The translations under genes were made by a program, and so were the position numbers. Source: Triticum aestivum (lineage: Eukaryota; Streptophyta; Magnoliopsida; Poales; Poaceae). Taken from it: a stretch of 64,000 nucleotides of DNA. The stretch is from contig NC_057802.1 of assembly GCF_018294505.1 (NCBI RefSeq), forward strand, positions 312,594,209 to 312,658,208, given 5' to 3'. Below are positions 21,498 through 30,501 of the stretch, piece by piece. Each line of letters begins with the position of its first letter. Position 1 is the stretch's first letter. Under the pieces are notes generated by a model. It searched no databases and was not told where the DNA came from. It worked only from the letters and a program-made list of their open reading frames with translations.

Positions 21498-22217
21498 ATG
21501 GCGTCCCAAATCTCCACGATCGGCGGTGAGTACAAGGTTAGAACCATCATCGGCGATGAGTTTGACGTCATCTACACTCATTCTTCCGCGATGGTGAAAG
21601 GATGCCTTTCTCGCTTCAGACGCATGTTCGAAGACTCAAATGATGAGTGGCTCGCTGGGCTAGATGTTGAGTACACCACAGTCCTGGGACGAGAGAAGGA
21701 TCTAAAGGACGAAGAGAGGAAGAAGCCCGCCGTGATCCAGGTTTGCGTGCATGACTTATGCTTGGTCTACCACATATGCCATGCCGACGTTGAGTGCCAG
21801 GATTTTAAGGACTTCCTCGAGAGCAACCTAGTCAAATTCGTTACTGTAGACTTTGGTAACGACAAAGAAGTCCTGCGTCGGATAGGCCTCGTTGTAGGCA
21901 ACACCTTCGACCTCCAGAAGAATCGGCTGGTGTCCTCTCGTCAGCCTTCAATGCTGACCCTGGCAGGAGCCATGGTTCATCCTTCGTACGGTAAACTGGA
22001 GAAACCTCCATACACGTTTCATCGTCATGCATGGCAGCGGAATGTACTAGATATAGACCACATCCACTACGCTGCAATGGATGGCTACCTTTGCTTCAAT
22101 ATCTACAAGGGTCGGATGAAGAGCAACAACCAAGTGTGCGGTTCAAGCAAAGAAGTATCGGCCAAGAGAAAGAGGGACAAGGACGAAGTCGAGGACGTGG
22201 ACGAGGACTCCGAGTAA
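21498..22217 (+). CDS. 3'-5' exonuclease, DEDDy (Werner-like) family, CACTA cargo
   Basis: A single exon of 239 codons. I chose the ATG at 21498 because its context, CCATGGCG, is ideal and the domain begins soon after; the frame is open further upstream without similarity. Exo I is GLDVEY (D56, E58), Exo II is in FVTVDFGNDKEVL (D122), and Exo III is YAAMD (Y191, D195). So all catalytic acidic residues and the tyrosine of the DEDDy class are present. The family removes nucleotides from DNA or RNA 3' ends with two metal ions. The C-terminus has a basic cluster KRKRDKD (224-229) and an acidic tail, suggesting nuclear location. There are no introns, stops or frameshifts. It sits inside a CACTA transposon and was probably captured. 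Whether the host or the transposon uses it is unknown. Confidence 0.85.
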   Translation: MASQISTIGGEYKVRTIIGDEFDVIYTHSSAMVKGCLSRFRRMFEDSNDEWLAGLDVEYTTVLGREKDLKDEERKKPAVIQVCVHDLCLVYHICHADVECQDFKDFLESNLVKFVTVDFGNDKEVLRRIGLVVGNTFDLQKNRLVSSRQPSMLTLAGAMVHPSYGKLEKPPYTFHRHAWQRNVLDIDHIHYAAMDGYLCFNIYKGRMKSNNQVCGSSKEVSAKRKRDKDEVEDVDEDSE

Positions 22218-22545
22218 GGTGGCAGTGTCGTTGCTCATGGTGGTTCTAATGCAGTGTCTACCGGAATAGTTGCAAAGTTTAATTTCAGGTGTGCTTAATT
22301 TAATTTGAGGGTTGTGTTGTGCTGAGCCCCCAGCAGAACTATGTTATGTTTCTTCTCGTTACTTTAACTCTTCAGTACGTACATACTAGTATTTCTTACA
22401 TTTCATCTTTTAGTTGGTATAGTACTACCACTCGTTTCTTCACATTATATCATACAATATATATGGCCAACATCATATAGCCAGCAGTTTAGTTGTCAAA
22501 GAATTTCAGGGTGCTTAGTTTTGTCAAAGAATTCCAGGATGCTTA

Positions 22546-22891
22546 GAGGGTGCTTGGATCCAAGGGACTTATTTTAGTCTGACTAAAAATAGTCTCTTTA
22601 AGAGGCTGAAGTTCCAAGCACCCCTGACTAAAGAGGGGCTAAAACTAGTCTTGAGACTAAAAAATTTTAGTCAGGGGTACCCCTACTAAAATGTGGATTA
22701 GTCCTCTCTCTACTCATTTAACTCCTCTCCTTTAACACAGGCGAGTTCTGGATTGGAGGGTTTGGAGGATAATAAATGCTCATTAACTTGATTTTAGCCT
22801 TTTTAGTATTTGGATCCAAGCATGGGTGAGGCTAGCATGTTTTAGTCCCACTACTTTTAGTCATGGGACTAAAACGTATCCAAGCACCCTC
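22546..22891. mobile_element. PIF/Harbinger (Tourist-like) MITE, 346 bp
   Basis: The ends GAGGGTGCTTGGATCC and GTATCCAAGCACCCTC are inverted repeats, flanked by TTA on both sides (22543-22545 and 22892-22894). The interior is rich in GACTAAAA/TTTTAGTC motifs. The 3-bp TTA duplication is the PIF/Harbinger signature. Confidence 0.88.
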
Positions 22892-23471
22892 TTAGTTTTA
22901 TTTGAGGGGTGGGTTGTGCTGGACACCATTATTGTGACTAGCCTTTTTAATAGTACTATATGCATAATTTGGCGACGAGCGCTCTCTATATGTACCACCT
23001 TTTTTTAATTTCAAGTTTTGCTCCATGGCGCAATCCATCGATACTACTTTTGTACAAAAGTATACATTTATTAAAAGGCTAGAGGGCGGGGCAGTCTAGC
23101 TTGGTCGGTTTCACGAGAGGCGAGGGCCTTTGTGATTTGACGGCTCATTACTGCTGGAAGGCGGGGCCTTGTGATTTGACTGCTCGTATAAATGCGCCGA
23201 CGACCTGATCGAGGAGGAGCAAAGAACCATGCGGTATACTCAAGTTTTCCGCTGGAGTAGTACTGCGACGGAGGAGCACGAAACACGGCAGCCCAGTGTC
23301 ATATGGCGATAAAAAATGATCTAATTTGCTAGTCATCTCATTGTTAGAATTGTTCTATTCATTCCCTCAAAAAAACATTGTTCTATTCATGCCTCGCAGA
23401 GAACGTAACATGTGCGGCGAAACACCCGAAGCAAAAGATGAAACATAGGAGCAAAAGAAGAAGGAAGATTA

Positions 23472-24195
23472 TCACCCCAAATGATCTAATTCACCGCGGA
23501 GTCGTAACTGCTTCTTCATCGCTTCCACGACCTCCACCTCCTTGCGCGTCTCCTCCTCCATCTTCTTCATTTTGTCCATGACGCGGGATTTCTCGACGCG
23601 AGCCTTCATCATCTGTTCCACGGCCGCATTACGTACCTTGATAGCAGCCGGGTGCTCGATGCGGAGCTTCGCCAACTCCTCCTTCTGTTCCATGACGAGG
23701 GCCTGCAGCATCTTCATCGAGGAACTACTATTCTCATGCAGCTTCTTCCAGCCGGTGTTCTTCTCCTTCAACAGGTCGATCTCGTGGCAGAGCTTCGCCT
23801 TGTCCTCCTGAAGTCGCAGGATTTCGCCGGTCGCCTTCTTCTCTGAGGCAATGATCTTCTTCAGCAGCATCACCAAGCCGGCGGTCAACTCCCCCTGCTG
23901 ATTGAGCTCAGCGGGCATGTCGTCGAGGCTCTCCTTCAGCAACTCCATCAAGCCTTGGATGAACTCCTTCTGCTTATTGAGCTGATCGGGCATGCCGTCG
24001 AGGGATAACAACTCCAGCTCCGCCGGCTCGGCATGTTCGACTCCGCGGCTAGGGCGCTCCTGGGAGCCATCGCCTGCCCATGAGAGATCTTTTGAGGTCT
24101 CTGCGTGGCGGTGAGCCCTCTCTTTTTTCCGCAGCCTTGGTTGCCGCTCCCTTGTTACGAGTAGTTCTCGAACTAGAGCTCTGCTCACTGGCCAT
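23472..24195 (-). pseudogene. Coiled-coil protein gene, CACTA cargo, probably frameshifted
   Basis: On the minus strand an ATG at 24195 in context GCCATGGCC starts a Ser/Thr- and Lys-rich frame (MASEQSSSSRTTRNKG) that stops after about 48 codons. A longer frame overlaps it without its own ATG until 23993 and runs to 23472. It encodes an almost uninterrupted helical, heptad-rich region rich in E, K, L and M (for example ILRLQEDKAKLCHEIDLLKE). The likely history is one gene with a frameshift around 24050-24110. If translation starts at 23993, a 173-residue coiled coil remains. The function is unknown. It converges with the exonuclease gene 1.2 kb away. Confidence 0.5.
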
Positions 24196-24977
24196 GGCAA
24201 CGACGGACGAAGAAGAAGAACTTATGAGGAGGAAAGGTAGAGTAATTTTCGGTTAGGTAGTTACCCTTTTTATAACCTAAGTACTAGCACTAGTACTAAT
24301 ACCTGCATAGTGGGAACACGTTCAGGTTTGGTACGTACTAGTAGGTGTGAGCAGGCTTTCGAATGTGATGGGAACAAGGTAAAGATTAATTGATGGTTTT
24401 GGTTTCGAGGCCCGAAACGGCTCCCGATGAGTTTAGCGGAACATAAATTTCAAGTACTACACTTCTCAAATGCGTAAATATTATGTTACTGTCAAAAATT
24501 GGCACAAAATACGAAGGAGACCAATGGAAGTACTACTAACAACCCACGATTTAACTACTCGCATGCGCGCAGTGGAGTAATAATGTCTTTCTTCTGTCCT
24601 CACGCCCACTCAATTTGCATGCACTGTATTAATTGACCATCAGTGAAGTGAGCGACTTTACACGCGTCAAATTATCACATGGGGTGGATCTTGGTACAAA
24701 ATTGCGTCCTCCCGTGTACCCGCGTGTGCGTGCGAGGGAATGAGTGCGTGCGTGGCGTGCGTGCACATCTTCGCTTCGTGCATGTACCGCCAGTATCGCT
24801 CAGGGAGGACGAGTACATTCTTCTGGAACCAGCAGCACGTCACTGTGATCAATCCACGCAAGGAGGTCGCGACAATGCCTCCACATGTGCCACGTGGCTT
24901 CATGAACTGTAAGAGAGACACTGTGTAGCGTGCCATTGGTATTCTAATTTACGTGTTTTGCACATACTCGAAGTACT

Positions 24978-27094
24978 AGTAAGGTACACGTGTATTGCAC
25001 GCATCAGATTTTGCAACCAAATTATGAATAAATACCACACTATAGCATGTAAGCTCTGAGTCATATATGCCTGATGTAGCCCTTCGTTTAATTCTTATAG
25101 TTCATCTCATTCAAAATCAATTAGTTTTTATAAAAAAGCTAAGAACGCGGGAATAGGAAAAACATGGGATTATAGTGGAATGTCGTCTTGAATCCTACGG
25201 GATTGTACGAGTGTTTGATTGTGCATAGAAAAAACGCAGAATTCTTTCAAAGAGGTTTGAGTGGATGGGATGTTTCCTATGAAATCTAGTGCAAATGAAT
25301 CATATGGAAAAATTCCTATGGTTTACAATCCTACGAATCAAACAACCAAGATAGGAAAATTTTCTAATGATTAGAATCCTCCAAAATTCCTTTGAGAATC
25401 CTTTGAATCAAAGAAGCCCTTAATCTATTTTATGATTCATGGAATTGTGCGTTGCAAAGCATAAAGTAAAAACAAATAATGGCAATTCAACTAGAAAAAA
25501 AGTTTGGGCAGTTAATATACGGAAGATTCTAGAACAAAAGAGAACCACTGTTGTTTTGAGGTTTGTGCATTATGCTTAAGTTCAACCATGGAGTCTGCTA
25601 GATTGTACATGTGGCAAAATCCGGTGGGGGGCTAGAAGATGGTGCGAGGGGCCGAGTGGAGGGAGACTATGAAGGAATGCACAAGTGCGAGACCGATATT
25701 TAGAGAGAGGGGGTGAACACGTGCGCTGTTGCGCGCAGTGGCGGAGCCATGAAAAATAAATGAGCTAGGGGGCCAAGCATTGCTAATCCTTTACGAGGAG
25801 GGTCAATTCTTGAACTTAACCCATTTTTAGCAGCAATTGTCTAATGATCACATTCATATTAGCCTCGATATATAGTGATTTTAGGGGGAGGGGGCAGGGC
25901 CCTTACTGCCCCCTGTCTTCGCCATTGTGCACGCGTCTGAGAGATGAAGCGGAAGGCATGGATGATGAGAGGGGGACGTTGGATATATAATTAATGTGGG
26001 TGTATTAGCTATATATGTTAATCCTATATAGAGAGGTATAGATTGATCGATGTGGACGTGGAAAAGAGGGTGAGACCTCACTGGATATATCGATTGATCG
26101 GTTTGTGTGGAAAACTATGAAAGACCTAGCTATATACACACATACATAGAGGAACATCGATCGTTGCGCATGCACGCGTGAGAGATAAAGAATGCCCGAT
26201 ATGATGGAGAGGGGGATGTGTGTGGGTGTGTGCCTTCATGGGAGACCGACCTGAAGAAAAAGATTGCATGCGTGCGATGGATAATGTCGACTGGTAGTGT
26301 GTGTGCATGCATGCACGAGAGAAAGTTAGTGGTACAATTATAAAGAGAAGACTACTGTGTGGGTGTAAAAGAATAGGTGAGGTCATAATCAATGTAAAGT
26401 TGAATTCAAATATTTGAATAAGAGATCCTGATGTTTGAAACCCATGCATGCATGAATATAACGGAGATCTGCACGGTGTGGTTTGGAAACGAGCATGTTG
26501 TAATGTATACACATTGAACAAGGTCAAACTGATTTGAATTTGAGATACCGATGGCAGATATCATTTGGCCCTATATATCTATACCCCTATATATATTATA
26601 TTTTATATTTTTTTATATTGTGTGCGGGTAACTTTAACTTTGAAAGATGGTCGTTGGATGAGGCGAATCCGATGGTCCAAAGATGGCAAATTTGAGCACT
26701 ACTGGCCATTGGATATCATCTAGATTCCACCAGATTTCGCCACATGTATAATCTAGAAGACTCCATGGTTGAACTTAAGCATAATGCACAAACATCAAAA
26801 CACAAGCACTTCTTATTTGTTCTAGAATCTTCCGTATCAGAATTGCCCAAATGTTTTTCTACATGATTTGCCATTATTTGCTTTTACTTTATGTCTTACG
26901 ACGCACAATTCCATGAATCTTAAAATAGATTAGCTTTCTTATAAAAACTAGATGATTTTGAATGAAATGAACTATAAGAATTAAACGAACATCTACATCA
27001 TGCATATATGACTCAAAGCTTGCATGCTATAATGTGGTATTTATTCATAATTTGGTTACCAAATCTCATGCGTGCAATGCACGTGTACCTTACT
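24978..27094. mobile_element. Long-terminal-inverted-repeat DNA element (Mutator-like or fold-back), non-autonomous
   Basis: Left arm 24978 to about 25640 and right arm about 26690-27094 are inverted copies. AGTAAGGTACACGTG at the left is mirrored by CACGTGTACCTTACT at the right, and similarity continues inward through AAATTATGAATAAATACCAC, CATAAAGTAAAA and TACGGAAGATTCTAGAACAAA. The left arm is longer only because a MITE is inserted in it. Arm length without the MITE is about 390 bp. The loop (25640-26690) is AT-rich with no transposase. I could not find an unambiguous target-site duplication, so the superfamily is tentative. Confidence 0.75.
25143..25420. mobile_element. PIF/Harbinger-type MITE inserted in the left arm of the long-TIR element
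   Basis: Comparison of the two arms shows extra sequence only in the left arm. It is flanked by TAA on both sides (25140-25142 and 25421-25423), and the right arm has AGCTAATCTATTTT uninterrupted. The right end is TTTGAATCAAAGAAGCCCT, like the common grass Tourist-type end AGGGCTTNTTTGATTCAAAG read in reverse. The left end is diverged. Confidence 0.82.
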
Positions 27095-27189
27095 CTAGTC
27101 TAAATGGTGTTTGTGTGTGTGTTGTGCGTGTTGAGGTGCAAATTATCTTTTTTTGGGTACACATTAAGATTGTTCTTCCGAAACTTCAA

Positions 27190-27395
27190 GCCGCGCCTTG
27201 TTATGCCGAAAATTCAAGATAGCGTCTCTGTCTATCGTGTTGCGAAACTCCCGCCTCTTCAACCCGCGCCTTGTTAGCCCGAAATATTTAAGATATATCT
27301 TTGTCTCGTTGTGCTCCGACAACTCCCTCCATCTCAACCCGCGCCTTGCTATTCCGAAATTACAACGCGCGCGAAAACTCCCACCTCCTGTGAAA
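27190..27395 (+). repeat. Diverged tandem repeat, unit about 75-80 bp
   Basis: CGCGCCTTGTTA(T/G)NCCGAAA recurs at about 27193, 27267 and 27342, each followed by an ACTCCC(G/T)CC segment. It lies just upstream of the first exon-like module and may be part of a promoter region. Confidence 0.65.
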
Positions 27396-28629
27396 TCTCG
27401 ACACGCGAAATGCCCGTGGTACCCCTGAACCGAAAGAACCGCCTCAAATCGGTGGGGGTACTTTCGTAACTTACCCCACATTTCGGACAAGCGCGTCTCT
27501 AAGCCATGGTTCCCCACTACCATCCCATTCGCCCACCCATTCGTACACCAAGGCCGCGAAAACCCGCGACGAAACCCCACACCCTGCTCCGTCCGCCACC
27601 CAGCCGGAGCCTCTTCCCCGACGACGTCGTCCACAGCAACACCTCGACGTTCCTCATCCACCGTACCGGATGAGGATCCGTCGTCGATCTCATCGTCCCG
27701 CCGGTTCAGCCGCCCCGTCCTCCACCTCCAAGGAGCTACCCCGACGTTCCCCTCGTCTTTTGCGCCACCTCCATTCCCACACCGCCGTCTTCACCTGCAC
27801 CACCGGAAGAGCATCATCATCACCGTTTCCTCGGATGAAGCTGCGACCTAATCGGCGCCACCAAAGAGGTTGTACACTAATCGCCGCATTTTCTTCTTGA
27901 TTCGATCTAACGATGCTGCCGGTGCTCGGTCCGAGCCGACACGGCGCGGCTCCATCCACGGCGGCGTCGCTGGCTACTTCCTCCACGGCGTCGCTCTCTC
28001 GGCGGCGACATCAACATCAGTAGGAGTTGCTGCTGCTTTAGCTCTCGCTCGCACTGTTGCTCTGCTCTTGCTCTCGGTCCCCTGCCTGGTCTGCTCTTGC
28101 TCGCGCTGCTGCTCTCGCTCTTGCTCTTGCTTGCGATGCTGCTCCGATTTAGCTACACTTCAGTTGACTGAATCGACTTTTGGGTCAGTCGATTTTCAGG
28201 GGGTGGGGGGACTCGCCGGGGTGAAGGAAGAACCAGCCGCAGCGGGGAGGAGGGCTCACCGGAGAGGTACCCCACTATCTATCTTAGGGTTTAGGATGGG
28301 GGCGGTGGTCGCCGGCAGTGGCGGGGCATTGGCGGGGCGATGGCGTGGGGATCGCCGGAGAAAAAGCTCGGCACGGGGGGGGCCTAGAGGGATGGCCGGG
28401 GCGGCGGCGGACCGGCGGTGGGGAGTGTTTTCAGGGCGGGCGGGGCGGCGCACTGCCGGTCGCGGGCGGCGGGGGGCTACTGTTTGGCCGGTGGTGGTTG
28501 GCGGCTCAGGGGGTGGAGGTTGAAGATGAACCGCAGGCCCTTGATTTTGTTACCAACGGCTGCAAAATCGACTGACCAGAGATGAAAAAGTCCGTCGACC
28601 GACGTGTAGCCTCACCTTGCTAGTGCATT

Positions 28630-28746
28630 CAGTTTCGGCAGCAAAATTCAGTTTCGACAGCAAAATTCAGTTTCGACAGTTAAGTTCAGTTTCGACAGTT
28701 AAGTTCAGTTTTGACAGTTAAATTCAGTTTCGACAGTTAAGTTCAG
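28630..28746 (+). repeat. 19-bp tandem repeat, six copies
   Basis: The unit CAGTTTCGACAGTTAAGTT or its variant ending CAAAATT repeats exactly six times from 28630 to 28743, followed by CAG. Confidence 0.92.
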
Positions 28747-29377
28747 AGATGAGCGACTGATGTATTTTACATCTAGCACTTTGTGGTTATGTATTTTACG
28801 TCATGTATTGGAGATGCTATTAGAATTCCACTCAGGTTAACGTTGTTCGTTGTCTCTCTTGTCCTGCTTCAGCCTCGGCATCATACAACTCACCGGAGCT
28901 GCTCCAACGACGAAACCCTCCATCACAGCGGAGCAGTACCTCGGGCTCCATCTCCAGACGCCTAAGATCTTCTTCCCCTCCTCCGACAGCCAAGTCAGCC
29001 GGAGCATCCTCACCGGCCAACCCAATCACGCTGAGATCGACATGGCTTCACCAAAGAGGTTGTACACTTGTTGCATCTCTTTTTTACTCTACATGTTATA
29101 TATATATTGTCCACTGAGCACTCGTAGTAACGGGAAATACGATTATTTTTATCCTACTATATGACAAGCAGTGAGGTACCAGGCAACTTAGCTATCCGGG
29201 ATGGACTCTCTTGAATGCCATCACTATTTATCTCTGCACGTTTGAGCTGTGCATTTGTCGATGGGCCTGGGAGTTGAGCTAGTATGGCAGTGGCCTGGGT
29301 CCAAAGTAATAGAAGTAGCACAAAAACATTTGTTTAGTGTAGGATTTTCCTTGCTCAAGCCTGCCTACTAGAATCGC

Positions 29378-29811
29378 CAGTGCTTGAAAGGAAAAGTGAA
29401 TGAAAAACATCGGAATTGGAAAGCTTCCTATGGTACTACTTTTCATGAATTTGGTGCAAAGGAATGGAGCAAAGGAAAACTGTAGGATTTGTTCCTTTAG
29501 TGTCTCCTTGAAAGAAAAACCGTAGGAATTCTAATTTCCACTTCTCCTCCTTTTCATATTCCTATTCATCAAGCACAAGACTAAGAGATAGTAGCATAAT
29601 AGCATTATAACAGTACATTTTCTTGTGGTTTAACTTAATCTCACCATGCTTTTTTGCATCCTGTGATCTTCCAATTGTTGTGAATCAAACACCCAGATTG
29701 GCAGAAATCCTGTGTTTTTAAATTCTCTGTTTTACACGTGCATTCCTATCCTATTCCCGTCTATTTCCTATCCCTGCATTGTTAGAATCCTCAAATTCAA
29801 ACAAGCCCTTA
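29378..29811. repeat. Probable remnant of a Tourist-like MITE
   Basis: The right end AATCCTCAAATTCAAACAAG followed by CCCTTA resembles the end of the 25143-25420 element. The interior has the same CCTATGG and AAAGGAAT word usage. The left end and duplication are not clear. Confidence 0.4.
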
Positions 29812-30501
29812 CTCAATTACTTCTGTTACAGATATGTGTCAAAGAAAACCTTGTGTGGTTTGTCCTGCTCCTGCGGCACTGTGTTCCACCCCAGCTCAGC
29901 TGCTCCAACGACGGAAGGGTTCACCACAGCAGGGATCCGCTCTCCAGACTGTCTTTCACCGCCTCAGATCTTCTTCCCCGCCGCCGGCAGCCACGGCAAC
30001 TGCATTACCATCATCAACTGAGCAGATGACCTTGAGGACTACACGGGTCCGCAAGAGAGGTCGCACTCTTCCGTGTCTGCTTACGTTATGCGTCGCTTAA
30101 TATGATGACATGCTACATTATCGTCGTGTTCACCTATTAGACTCTGAGTCAGGTCCAAACTAATGCTGAAACTTGAGTTTTTAAATGGTTGTGGGGTACA
30201 TATTGGGGCAGCAATCAGTACTATCTGTCTACTATCTGTCTACTATCTGGTTAATCTCCGGTGTCTACTATGAGTTTCATGTTGGGCGCAAACAAACATT
30301 AAAGGAGCCATTATCTATATTTTTTAACTAAAGCTATTATCTGCCTTCTATCATTGGTTTTGGGTCTATCCACAGTTTGCTACCATCACTCTGGATTTGT
30401 GCATGCACTCCTTACATAATCTCACTATGTTTTATTCTTATGCATGCCAGTTATTGTACACAATGGAACTGATCATGTAGAGCAAAAGAGACGAGCCTTG
30501 C

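Larger units (their letters stand above)
27494..30057 (+). other. Three copies of a 5'-exon-like module upstream of the multi-exon CACTA gene
   Basis: GC- and CT-rich coding-like blocks at about 27670-27868, 28870-29058 and 29880-30054 share ACCGGAGCTGCTCCAACGAC-like starts (copies 2 and 3), an AGATCTTCTTCCCC segment, and a similar end at a donor: CCAAAGAG|GTTGTACAC (27868 and 29058) or AAGAGAG|GTCGCAC (30054). They look like duplicated first or second exons of the gene that continues at 30502. No single long frame links them. An ORF at 27870-28523 is GC-rich low-complexity sequence that I do not support as a gene. Confidence 0.4.

Noticed and set aside
27870..28523. 217-codon GC-rich frame
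   Set aside because: Composition is dominated by simple Gly/Arg/Ser/Leu runs, with repeated CTCTTGCTC and GGCGGG words, and it lies between the exon-like modules in what looks like intron sequence.
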